From assembly GCA_963575745.1 (NCBI GenBank), contig CAUYUJ010022515.1:429766-493765 (forward strand): a stretch of 64,000 nucleotides of DNA, given 5' to 3'. Below are positions 52,443 through 61,620 of this stretch, piece after piece; position 1 is the stretch's first letter; every line of letters begins with the position of its first letter. Below the pieces are notes generated by a model. That model saw only the letters and a list, made by a program, of their open reading frames with translations. It searched no databases and was not told the origin of the DNA. Made by a program: the position numbers and the translations under genes. The DNA comes from Prorocentrum cordatum. Lineage: Eukaryota; Sar; Dinophyceae; Prorocentrales; Prorocentraceae.

Positions 52443-52953
52443 AGAACGAGGGAAAGGGGTGCGACGGAGGAACGCGGAGGCAGCGAATCGCAAACGGAAA
52501 GTGCGCTGTTCGAACAATGTCTGTCGATCAATATTCCCGGAGGAGGCAGATATGTCCGAAGCCCAGAAGAAGCACAATGCTGCGGGGGAGAGGCTCTGTC
52601 GGAAATGCGCGGAGGAGCGGGAGAAGGCGGTTTTGCGCGCGAATTGCGAGGCAGGGAATCGCAAACGGAAAGCCGAGGCGGAAGCGAAGCAGCTGGCGCG
52701 CGCGGCGTGCGGAGAAGCGTTCTCGGACACGAAACATTTGAGGCAGAACCAAGAAGAACATCATCGACGGGCGAATCAAACAAAGGTGGCGGGCGGAGGC
52801 TGCAAGGAACTCGGGTTCACAGCCCGCAGTTGCCAGGCGTATCAGTGCAGCGGCGCGTGCAAGAGGAGACTGCCGAACTCGGCGTTCCCCAACCCGCGCA
52901 ATGTCCCGCGCGATGCCAAAAAGGGCACACTGAAATGCAAGACTTGTAAATGA
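52290..52953 (+). pseudogene. tandem zinc modules and Stc1-like end of the Helitron protein
   Basis: Two to three copies of a module of about 60 residues: MSEAQKKHNAAGERLCRKCA, EER, a basic stretch NRKRK, and C-x3/4-C. Copies are near 52380-52520 and 52550-52670, and a diverged one begins earlier. The end, CQAYQCSGACKRRLPNSAFP through KKGTLKCKTCK, fits the Stc1 domain pattern (paired Cys, LPxxAF, final CxxC). It could bind zinc and proteins or RNA. The stop is at 52951-52953. Confidence 0.65.
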
Positions 52954-53303
52954 TGTCCAATGGGGCGCGCGCGCGCGCTGGGCAGGAAGAGGGGGGGGAA
53001 GAGAGGGATAGGGCGTGAGGCGGAGGATGGGGGGGAAAGAATCGGGGAGGATGAGGATGAGGCGAGGGAGGAAGAAAATGAGTGGACGACGAGGAGATGG
53101 AGAAGGAGGAGGGGGAGAGGGAAGAGGGACACAGAGACACGGCGGCATGGGCACCCCCGGAGCGCACGCGCGCCGCGCCGCGCGCGGGCGACACACCGCG
53201 CGCGTGGGCGAGCGACGGCGGCGAGGGAGGACGGCGACGGCGGCGAGGGTGGGCGAATGTCCCGCGCAATGTCCCGCGCGACGCCAAAAAAGGCACCCTG
53301 AAG
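52898..53303 (+). repeat. short direct repeat of the Helitron 3' coding end
   Basis: About 35 bp around GCAATGTCCCGCGCGATGCC and AAAAAGGGCACACTGAA at 52899-52934 recurs at 53268-53303 with few changes. The DNA between is GA-rich, then GC-rich. Confidence 0.8.
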
Positions 53304-53960
53304 AGCGGCTTGTGCGGTGATCGCGGGGGTCTTTTGGGGGGCTTCTCGCGGGACTCTTGGAGGCAGTTTCGAAGCCTCTTTGGATCCGTTTTGGGGCCGT
53401 TTGGGGCCCTCTTGGAGGCCTTTTGGAGCTTCTTCGGCGCGTCTTGGGGGCCTCTTGGGGCCTCTTGGATCCTTCTGTGGCCGTCTTGGGGCGGAAGGCT
53501 CGGATTGTCGTTTCTAGCTCCCCCTCTTGGGCCCCTCTTGGGGCCGTCTTGGGGCCCTCTTGGGCCGTCTTGGGGGCCTCTTGGGCAGTCTTGGCGCCTT
53601 CTTGGGCCGACTTGGGCGCCTCTTGGGGGCCTCTTGGGCCGTCTTGGGGCGGTCTCGGGGTGCTCTTGGACCGTCTTCAACGCCGTAAAGGCCGACAAGT
53701 CGTATATGATGAAAATGTACGTCTTCCCCCAAGGAATTGATGATTTTCGGCTCTTCGGCCCTTCGGAGGACTGTTCTTGGAAGCCTCTTGGGCCGTCTTG
53801 GAGGCCTCTTGGCTCGTCTTGGGGCCATCTTGGGCGTCTTGGAGCGCTCGTTTGGCGTCTCGGGGCCCTCGTGGGCCGTCTTGGAGCCGTCGCGAGGCCT
53901 TCTTGCCCCGTCTTGGGCCTTTTTGGGGCCCAAAAGAGCCCGTGAGTCGCTCGCGCCGGG
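53304..53960 (+). repeat. CTTGGGGCCGTCTTGGG periodic repeat, block 4
   Basis: Dense degenerate words (C)TCTTGGGG(G/C)C at 10-20 bp spacing. A single unique 60-bp interruption (53697-53757) contains GATGAAAATGTACG. The best of the four related blocks. Confidence 0.85.
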
Positions 53961-54035
53961 CGGGGGGGGGGGGGCCGGGGGGGGGGGGGTCGAATCGTCG
54001 GTTTGGGGCCCCATGGGGGGGGGGGTTAGGGGGGG
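53958..54035 (+). repeat. G-run cluster
   Basis: G runs of 9-11 repeated four to five times, a G-quadruplex candidate at the end of the periodic block. Confidence 0.75.
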
Positions 54036-54106
54036 GAACTATCTCACACGCCTAGAGACCCACAAGGGTTCGACGGATACTCAAGGCTTTCCGTGCTTTT
54101 TATATA

Positions 54107-54250
54107 AAAAATATCCCGGCAAAGCAGCCTAACAGCGATGTGTAGGAGCATATCTGGAAGCATTCCCCTTACGGTTCAGATGAGACTCCAGTTGTAGAAT
54201 TCTGCTGTTCTCGCAGTCGTAGTCGCATTCGCGATGACAGTCGCAGTGGC
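54107..54250 (+). repeat. dispersed repeat E, copy 1
   Basis: AATATCCCGGCAAAGCAGCC, TAACAGCGATGTGTAGGAGC, ATCTGGAAGCATT, CAGTTGTAGAATTCTGCTG and TTCTCGCAGTCG. It matches 56680-56800. Each copy runs into a GCAGTCGCAGTGGCA repeat. Confidence 0.85.
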
Positions 54251-54254
54251 AACG

Positions 54255-55165
54255 GCAGTCGCAGTCACAGCCTCAGCCTCAGCCTGCCTCAGCCTCAGCC
54301 TCAGCCTGCCTCAGTCTCAGCCTCAGCCTCAGCCTCAGCCTGCTTCAGCCTCAGCATCAGTCTGCCTTCAGCCTCGGCCTCAGCCTCAGCCTGCCTCAGC
54401 CTCACCCTGCATCAGCCTCAGCCTCAGCCTCAGCCTGCCTCAGCATCAGCCTGCCTCAGCCTCAGCCTCAGCCTGCCTCAGCCTCAGCCTTGCTGCTTCA
54501 GCCTCAGCCTCAGTCTGTCTGCCTCAGCCTCGGCCTCAGCCTCAGCCTGCCTCAGCCTCAGCCTGCATCAGCCTCAGCCTCAGCCTCAGCCTGCCTCAGC
54601 ATCAGCCTGCCTCGGCCTCAGCCTCAGCCTCAGCCTGCCTCAGCCTCAGCCTCAGCCTGCTTCAGCCTCAGCCTCAGTCTGCCTTCAGCCTCGGCCTCAG
54701 CCTCAGCCTGCCTCAGCCTCAGCCTCAGCCTCAGCCTCAGCCTCAGCCTCAGCCTCAGCCTGCCCTCAGCCTCAGCCTCAGCCTGCTTCAGCCTCAGCCT
54801 CAGTCTGCCTTCAGCCTCGGCCTCAGCCTCAGCCTGCCTCAGCCTCAGCCTGCATCAGCCTCAGCCTCAGCCTCAGCCTCAGCATCAGCCTGCCTCAGCC
54901 TCAGCCTCAGCCTGCCTCAGCCTCAGCCTCAGCCTGCTCAGCCTCAGCCTCAGCCTCAGCCTGCCTCAGCCTCAGCCTGCCTCAGCCTCAGCCTCAGCCT
55001 GCCTCAGCCTCAGCCTCAGCCTGCTTCAGCCTCAGCCTCAGTCTGCCTTCAGCCTCGGCCTCAGCCTCAGCCTGCCTCAGCCTCAGCCTGCCTCAGCCTC
55101 AGCCTCAGCCCTGCCTCAGCCTCAGCCTGCCTCAGCCTCAGCCTCAGCCTCAGCCTGCCTCAGCA
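54255..55165 (+). repeat. CAGCCT hexamer array
   Basis: About 900 bp of CAGCCT with CTGCCT, CATCAG and CTGCTT variants that themselves recur as longer 100-150 bp higher-order units (for example CAGTCTGCCTTCAGCCTCGG at five places). All frames open; artefact of the repeat. Confidence 0.97.
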
Positions 55166-55515
55166 TTCAAAATGTGGCCCGGGAATGGAGTTCTGGGAAC
55201 TCGAAGAACACGCAGTGGCCTGCAGTTGGCTCCGGGCATTCAAAATCATGCCCAGTAATGGACTTCTGGGAACTCGAAGACCACGAAGTGGCCTACAGTT
55301 GGCTCCGGGCATTCGAAATCATGCCCAGGAATGGAGTTCTGGGAACTCGAAGAACACGCAGTGGCCTGCAGTTGGCTCTGGGCATTCAAAATGTGGCCCG
55401 GGAATGGAGTTCTGGGAACTCGAAGAGCACGAAGTGGCCTACAGTTGGCTCCGGGCATTCATAATGTGGCCCGGGAATGGAGTTCTGGGAGGTCGAAGAG
55501 CACGAAGTGTGTGAC
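55163..55515 (+). repeat. 73-bp tandem repeat, array 1
   Basis: Five units of exactly 73 bp with GGCATTCAAAATGTGGCCC, GGGAATGGAGTTCTGGGAA, CTCGAAGAGCACGAAGTGGC and CTACAGTTGGCTCCGG. The C start of each follows the CAGCCT array directly. Confidence 0.96.
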
Positions 55516-55635
55516 TGTTTGCTTAAAACGAGCCCGGCCCTCGCCTGTCCGGCTCCCGCCCAGACCCCCCTGGGGAGTCCTCAGATGCTTTCTTTTGACC
55601 CCATTAGAAACCTATCAGTCTTCGCTGTTAGGTAA
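55516..55635 (+). repeat. shared unique tail of the 73-bp arrays, copy 1
   Basis: About 120 bp (GACTGTTTGCTTAAAACGAG, CCCGGCCCTCGCCTGTCCGG, ACCCCATTAGAAACCTATCA, GCTGTTAGGTAA), nearly identical to 59727-59849. Confidence 0.95.
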
Positions 55636-55769
55636 CAAAAAAAACAAACAGGGTGTGAGCCCCGGGGAGGGCATTGGAAAAAAAACAGTGTGCCCTGGAG
55701 GGGGGATCAACTAGACTGATTTAAAGACATGAGATTTCAACCATAACAACAATAATCATTTTTCACTGT

Positions 55770-56400
55770 TCGCTCTTATCTGCTCGTGGGACGCTCAGCA
55801 CGTATATCTGGAACCCTCGATACCCGCCCTCTTCGTCTTCGATCGTGCCCCCTTGCAGCGTTGATTCCGTGCAGCCGCTAAGGTAGAGGAAGAGATGACG
55901 GATGGAAGGGAGGGACGAGGGGGAGGGAGGAGGATGGAGCACGAGAGCGGCTAGGAACAGAAAACACGTGGCAGAACCAGACGGCCAGATCGGGTGGGTA
56001 GACCTAACGGGCGGGTCGGGAAGGCGGGCCCAGGCGGCCAGGTCGAGAGGGCGGTTTGCTGAAGCGTGCGTCCTGCATGATAGCGCGATTCCCAAACAAA
56101 TCGTGTGGAAATGAACAGCGAGAGCGTGATTCCTAAGTGTCGAGGACGCGGCGTTTTAATACGAGGAAATTTCGCGCGAAAGCGCGATTCCTGTATAAAT
56201 TATTAGGATGTCCCGCGCGAGAGCGCGGTTTGGGAATAAACTACGAGGACAGTGACAGGCGGGAGCTTTTTTTGTTGTAATTCTGGGGCCAGGGGGCCAG
56301 TTGGGTCCCCCCTCGTTTTCCCTTGTAAGAACAGGCGCGAACCCCAGGATAAGCAGTTTAATGGGAAAATGCAATGTGCCCGGGAGGGGGGATCAACAAG
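55770..56400 (-). repeat. dispersed repeat D, copy 2 (inverted)
   Basis: Reverse complement of 27690-28340 with moderate divergence, including the AGGAATCGCGCT subrepeats and the CCAGACGGCCAGATCGGG and GGCCCAGGCGGCCAGGTCGA words. Confidence 0.85.
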
Positions 56401-56469
56401 ACGTATGTCTTAGAAGTGAAAATTCCAGACCAACAATAGAAACAACAACAAACATTTTAAGATTGTTCG

Positions 56470-56670
56470 CTCCTCTTGCAAAGGTCTCTCGTGATCCATC
56501 ATTTTCCCTCCCCCGTGTCTCTTCCCACCTCCCTCCCCTCCCTTGTTTTCGTGGCTGCGCCAACTACATGTGGCAGGGAAGGAAGATGCCCTCCAAGGGG
56601 GTACGATCGAAGACAAAAGGCCGGTAACGAGGGCTCGGGATATACATGACATGTTACAGTAAATGCGATC
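56470..56670. other. spacer, possible remnant of repeat D
   Basis: AGGTCTCTCGTGATCCATC and the GAAGACAAAAGGCCGGTAAC words weakly resemble parts of repeat D. No gene. Confidence 0.4.
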
Positions 56671-56679
56671 ATCTGGAAA

Positions 56680-56850
56680 ATTATCCCGGCAAAGCAACCT
56701 AACAGCGATGTGTAGAAGCATAGCTGGAAACATTGCCTGTGGTATTCATGTAAGAGTGCAGTTGTAGAATTCTGGTGTTCTCGCAGTCGCATTCGGATTC
56801 GCAGTGGCAGTCGCAGTGGCAACATCAGCGGCAGTCGCAGTGGCACTGCC
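56680..56850 (+). repeat. dispersed repeat E, copy 2
   Basis: Matches 54107-54250 (ATCCCGGCAAAGCAACC, TAACAGCGATGTGTAGAAGC, GTTGTAGAATTCTGGTG) and continues into GCAGTGGCAGTC repeats. Confidence 0.85.
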
Positions 56851-57010
56851 AGTAGTTGCAGTAGCAATAGCTACACTAGCAGCAGCAACAGCAGCAGCAG
56901 TAATAGCAACAGTAGTAGTAGTAGCAGTAGAAGAAGTAGTGATGGTAGTAGTGGTAACAGTGAAGTAGTAGTTGTAGTGTGTGGAGTGAACGAGTAGGAG
57001 TGATGGGAGC
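56850..57010. repeat. AGC/AGT trinucleotide microsatellites
   Basis: AGC run, then AGT run with interruptions. More AGT at 57226-57252 and GAT at 57306-57325. Confidence 0.92.
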
Positions 57011-57049
57011 AGTGGTAGTAGCAGTAGAAACACTGCTTTCGATAACGGT

Positions 57050-57218
57050 ATCTCCAAATGAGATCTTTGTATAAATGCATTGAGGTCTAAACAAGACACT
57101 GCTATCAACGGATGTGATTCCAAACGAGACACTGCTATCAACGGGTTGAGCCTCAAACGACACACTTGCATCAATGAGTGTAGCTCCAAAACAGGCACTC
57201 CCATGAATGGATTTAGTG
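57050..57218 (+). repeat. 33-bp tandem repeat
   Basis: Five units of 33 bp. Two adjacent units share GACACTGCTATCAACGG exactly; flanking units are more diverged. Confidence 0.85.
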
Positions 57219-57469
57219 TGATGTCGTAGTAGTAGTAGTAGTAGTAGTAGTATGGGCACGGACCCGTAAGACCTGAGTCTCCACCGGGGTGCTCGGCGAA
57301 GCCATTGATGATGATGATGATGTGATGATTGAGGAGGATGATGGGATGATGACCGCGCTACTTGGATTTGTTATGTCCGTCTTTCTCGGCCTCCAACCAA
57401 ATCTTGGAAGACATCTCGCAAACGGAAGAGGAGCGCACTGAGGAGCGGCGTGTGAAGCGGACAGTCGGC

Positions 57470-57775
57470 AAAACTTGCAGGCTGAGAAGCACCGCAGAAA
57501 CTCGGAGGCTGAGAAGCACCGCGGCCGCGCAGTCCTACTACTGCTGGAACTAGGATTACAAGTACGCACGCCGAGAAGCACCGTGGACACGCGGGCTCGG
57601 ATACTTCACCTCTCCCGCTTGTATTGCAGGAAATCGCGCCAATCCGGCGGCTGGCAAGTACCGAGGAGGCGCAGGCTGAGAAGCACCGCGCGAGTGCAGG
57701 CTGAGAAGCACTACGCGAGTGCATGCCACGGCATTGCGTGTCACATGAATGCAGGCTGAGAAGCACCACATTTTG
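57470..57775 (+). repeat. GCAGGCTGAGAAGCACCGC words
   Basis: About seven copies of (C)AGGCTGAGAAGCACCGC near 57476, 57508, 57570, 57670, 57691 and 57751, with irregular spacing. Related words (GGCTGAGGAGCACCGC) lie in the first codons of the minus-strand gene at 59100-59190. Confidence 0.8.
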
Positions 57776-57840
57776 TTTACCAGACTCCCAGGTCACCTGA
57801 TCCCGCAACAACAGCCACGGCGTAGCTGCCACAGGGGCCG

Positions 57841-59217
57841 CTACCGCTGCCTGTGCCTGTCCACGTCCAGGAGCTTCTGCACGAGCTCCGGGGGCTGCAA
57901 GTAGTACACCCCGCGGTGCTTCACCAGGGTCCGCGCGGGTCGCGCATTCGCCTCGCCCTCGGACACGTCGTCCTGGTCGCTTGCAGGGCCCGCGCAGTGC
58001 TCGGATACACGGTCCTCCGGCACTGCGCCAAACAGGCTCAGTTTGTGGCGGCGCTCGAGGTAATCTTTCTGCGCGCAGACTACGCAGGCTGCCTCGCATC
58101 GGTGTGCTGCCTCGTTGCCCGAGAAGCGGTTGCCCTTGCTGCCCGGGTGACAGAACTGCTGGAAGTGAGCAAAATTCTGCACCATGAGCTTCTTTTCCTG
58201 GGCGGCTATCGGCCTGCAGCCAGCCTCCGCCATCAGGCACAGCACCCGTTTGCGGTATTCCGCCTCGCCCGCGTGGCCCTGCTGCTTGTGCCGCGCAAAG
58301 TCTTCCTCTGTAAGAAAGTCGCAGTCGCAGAGCTGGCACACGAGCGGCCCCGTCATGACGGGGCGGTCGGAGAAGACGCGCAGCTGGTCCCCCTCCACCT
58401 CGCCGCCGGGAACGTAGCAGCTCTTCCCCGCGGGGGCGGCCGACGCCTCGCGCACCCGCTCCGCGTACCGCTGTGCGAATGCCGTGTGTTGCGCAGAGAG
58501 GCTGGACACAAGCTCCTTGTAGGCGGCAAGGCGCCGCAGGATTGCCTTGGTCCGGATGCCACTCTCGAGCATCAGCAGGTCCTGGTCGATCCTGTTCTGC
58601 GCCTCCTCAGCGAACCCTTCCATGGGGTTTGGAAGGCCCTCCGCCTCCGCGATGCGAGTCTTTGTTGTGGCTTCGCTCTCCGCTTGCTTGAAGGCCTGTA
58701 GCTCGGCATCCTGCTCCGGGGAGAACTGGTTGGCCTTCCGTGCTTTCCGGACTTTCTCTGCCAGCTGCCGCTCTGCGAGGCTACGCCTGGCATGCTCCTT
58801 CGGGTGGCGGCCGAGGTCTCGCACTTGCTGCATGAGCTCCTCGGTCTTGTTTCGCTTTTGCTGCATGAGCTCCTCGGTCTTCTGCTTCCGCTTCAGCTCC
58901 TCGGTCTCCGTCTGCTGATCAGCGCAGCCCAGGGCCTGCAGTTCATGCAACATGTCTTTGGGGATGCGGTCGCGATGGTCCGAGAAACGTTTGGCCAACT
59001 TGTTTTCGGCCCGTTCTTGTTCGGACGTTCCTTTATTTCGCTTCGGTATCCGGCCGAACTGCTTCACGTGCTCGACGAGCGTTTGCAGAGGACCGCTCAA
59101 TGCAGCACGCTGAGGAGCAGCGCTGTTCCCTGCCGCAGGCTGAGGAGCACCGCTGTTCAATGCAGCAGGGTCAGGAGCACCGCCGCCAGACCGAGAACTA
59201 TCAGCATGTCCTGGCAT
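57841..59217 (-). pseudogene. Helitron protein N-terminal fragment (second lineage)
   Basis: 458 codons. Residues 1-40 are an Ala/Pro/Gly run made from the GCTGAGGAGCACCGC words. Two segments of about 55 residues with G-x-x-P-x+ and LxxLG-like words (TLVEHVKQFGRIPKR at 46, QVRDLGRHPKEHARR at 131) look like helicase-associated (HA) repeats. A Glu/Lys coiled region lies between them. A C2H2 finger uses C294, C297, H310 and H315. EKKLMVQNFAHFQQFCHPGS, CEAACVVCAQKDY (C374, C378, C381) and HRGVYYLQPPELVQKLLDVD follow, words I know from the start of dinoflagellate Helitron proteins. It stops just before the expected RWPLIP word, so the rest of Rep and helicase is missing. Confidence 0.7.
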
Positions 59218-59329
59218 TAAGGTGTGCAGTAGGCGCTGCGCAGTTCCTTTGAAAGGAAATCTTCGAAAGCAGGGCTGTAGCCAAGAAGGCTACGGGGACG
59301 ATGATGATGATGAAGATGATGAGTCTTGG

Positions 59330-59726
59330 AAGTCTGGGAAGTGGAAGAGCACGAAGTGGCGTGCAGTTGGCTCCGGGCATTCAAAATGTGGCCCGAGAGT
59401 GGAGTTCTGGGAAGTGGAAGAGCACGAAGTGGCCTACAGTTGGCTCCGGGCATTCAAAATGTGTCCCGGGAGCTCTGTTCTGGGAAGTCCAAGAGCACGA
59501 AGTGGCCTACACTTGGCTCCGGGCATCCAAAATGTGGCCCGGGAATGGAGTTCTGGGAAATCGAAGAGCACGAAGTGGCCTACAGTTGGCTCCGGGCATC
59601 CAAAATGTGGCCCGGGAATGGAATTCTGGGAAGTCGAAGAGCTCGAAGTGGCCTACAGTTGGTTCCAGGCATTCAAAATGTGGCCCGGGAATGGAGTTCT
59701 GGGAGGTCGAAGAGCACGAAGTGTGT
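59330..59726 (+). repeat. 73-bp tandem repeat, array 2
   Basis: Five to six units of exactly 73 bp, same unit and orientation as 55163-55515, with different substitutions in each unit. Confidence 0.96.
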
Positions 59727-59849
59727 GACTGTTTGCTTAAAACGAGCCCGGCCCTCGCCTGTCCGGCTCCCGCCCAGACCCCCCTGGGGAGTCATCATAT
59801 GCTCTCTTTTGACCCCATTAGAAACCTATCAGTCTTCGCTGTTAGGTAA
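59727..59849 (+). repeat. shared unique tail of the 73-bp arrays, copy 2
   Basis: Near-identical to 55516-55635. After GCTGTTAGGTAA the two copies diverge abruptly, which marks the duplication edge. Confidence 0.95.
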
Positions 59850-59879
59850 TGTCAGTATTAAATTGAGTGTGGTCGTTGT

Positions 59880-60160
59880 TGATGTTGTTGGTGGTGATGA
59901 TGGTCGTGGCGGTGATGGTGATGGTGAGCCTGATGATGAGCATGAGGACGAGCATGCCGATGAATATGATGATGGGCATGTTGATGATGATGATGATGAT
60001 GACCGCGGCGATGATGATGATTGTGGTGTTGATGACGGTGGTAATCCTGATTAAAAAAGACGACGGTGATGACGATGGTGAAAAAAATGGATGGTGTATA
60101 GTGGGTGGTGGAAGATGAAGGTGGTGAGGGTGGTGGTGATGATGATGAGATTGATGATGT
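59880..60160. repeat. GAT/GGT repeat
   Basis: GAT and GGTGAT runs like 27160-27655. No gene. Confidence 0.9.
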
Positions 60161-60314
60161 GAGAGGAGGAGGAGGAGGAGAAACAGGAGGAGAAAGAGGA
60201 GGAGGAGGATCCTTTCCCCGCAGCGGCGACGAGGGGCGTCGCTGCTGCCTGCCCCGACAACCGAGGCCTCCAAAAGCATTGGTCCTCCCAGGCAGCCCTA
60301 AGTGGAACCTGGTC

Positions 60315-60525
60315 TGTGGGAAAAAACACACACATTGTGGGAAAAACACTGCGGGAGTAAAACGCACTGTGGGAAAACACACACACAGTGGGAACAAAAA
60401 AACACACAGTGTTTTTTTCCCACAGTGTGTTTTTTCCCCACAGTGTGTTTTGTTGTGTGCTTTTGTCCCACAGTGTGTGTTTTGTGTGTGGTTTTTCCCA
60501 CAGTGTGTTTTTTCCCACGAGATTT
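60315..60525. repeat. large imperfect inverted repeat CCCACAGTGTGTTTTTT
   Basis: The left half has CACTGTGGGAAAAAC words. The right half has the complementary TTTTTCCCACAGTGTG words. The centre is near 60410. Each arm is about 100 bp and is itself built of 20-25 bp units, so it could fold as a long hairpin or a cruciform. Confidence 0.88.
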
Positions 60526-60585
60526 CCAGGGGGTAGGAGTTGAGGCGGAAGTGCAGGGAGAGCAAACCGGAGTGCCGATGGGATG

Positions 60586-61620
60586 GCGAGGAGGAGGAGG
60601 AGGAGGAGGAGGAGGAGGAGGAGGAGGAGGAGGAGGAGGAGGAGGAGGAGGAGGAGGAGGAGGAAAGGAGGAGGAGGAGCAGGAAAAGGAGGACCAGTGC
60701 AAGCCCAAGGGTCATCAACGACGTTGGAATAAAGCCTCCCTCCAAGCTCCCCCTTCACAGGCCCCTGCAATGATTCACTTCCACTGAGGGAACTGCCTCG
60801 TTGGAAGACAACCGTTTGCAGAGCCTGCAGCGTGCCAAAACATTATTCCTTGCAGTTCAACGCCAAGGATCAGTCTGATTTCTGCGTCTTGACGACCCTG
60901 AATCGTGCCAGAGCGCTATTCCTTGAACGTCAACACTGCGAATCAACGTAACCGTTGCGCCTTCGTGATCTTGAATATCTCCAAGACGCATGTTCTCGCA
61001 CGTTGACGTGGGAAGCCGTGACACCCTTGCATTTTTAAAATAAAGAAAAAAGTGCGGGGTCCTAAGGCGAGAGCCACATGTTGAAAAGGATCCGCCCTCA
61101 ATCCGCGAACATGTTGCGAAGTTTGAAAAAAGGAATGCGCGCGGCGCTAAGGCGAGAGCCACCATTTAGAAACCACCCGCCCTCTATCCGTGAAGATCCT
61201 GCAAAGTTTAAACAAACGAATGTGCGCGGCGCTAGGGCGAGAGCCACAGTTTGAAAGCCACCCGCCCTCAATCCGTGAAGGCCTTGCAAATGTTTAGAAC
61301 GAATGTGCGCGGCGCTAAAACGACTGCTACATGTTGAAAACCATCCGCCCCCAATACATGAAGCTCTTGCGAACGTTTAAAGCGAATGTGCGCGGCGCCC
61401 TCAATATGTGAACCTCTTGTAAATGTTGAAGACGAATGTGCGTGGCGCTATAGAGAGAGCCCACATTGTGGAAAACACCCGCCTTCCATCTGTGAAACGG
61501 ATGCAAAGTTTAAGCTCCAGGTTCACAAATGGTGGGGCAATCTCAGGAGGAACGAACGCCCAGCCAGCCCTTTCGACCAGCCCCGGGGTGCGACAGGGAG
61601 GAGTTATTCATAGTGAAAAG
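60586..61620 (+). repeat. higher-order repeat, unit 1
   Basis: GGA microsatellite (60586-60690), then the ATCAACGACGTTGGAATAAA block, AACCGTTTGCAGAGCCTGCA, and a variable 250 bp. Five to six 80-bp monomers follow (GAATGTGCGCGGCGCTA, GGCGAGAGCCACA, ACCCGCCCTCAATCCGTGAA). It ends with CCCCGGGGTGCGACAGGGAG and GAAAAGGAATGG. About 1035 bp. Confidence 0.9.

Larger units (their letters stand above)
42248..52953 (+). mobile_element. Helitron remnant (Rep/Helicase) with protease-like and zinc-finger modules
   Basis: In order: USP-like protease (43079-43990), disordered linker, C2H2 finger (about 45042-45120), Helitron-like N region (45363-47392), HUH Rep (47392-48393), Rep C-part (48394-49185), PIF1-family helicase (50300-51890), and zinc modules with a Stc1-like end (52000-52953). 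The order fits known Rep-Helicase proteins. At least ten frame changes and stops at 45567 (TAG), 48391 (TGA) and 49183 (TGA) break it. I cannot place the TC and CTRR ends or a terminal hairpin with confidence. Confidence 0.85.

Noticed and set aside
54234-55514. 426-codon Ser/Leu/Gln/Pro frame
   Set aside because: CAGCCT repeat translated; no domain outside the repeat.
55163-55515. CRISPR-like or tRNA-like array
   Set aside because: The 73-bp length recalls tRNA, but there is no cloverleaf, A/B box or anticodon stem; it is a tandem repeat.
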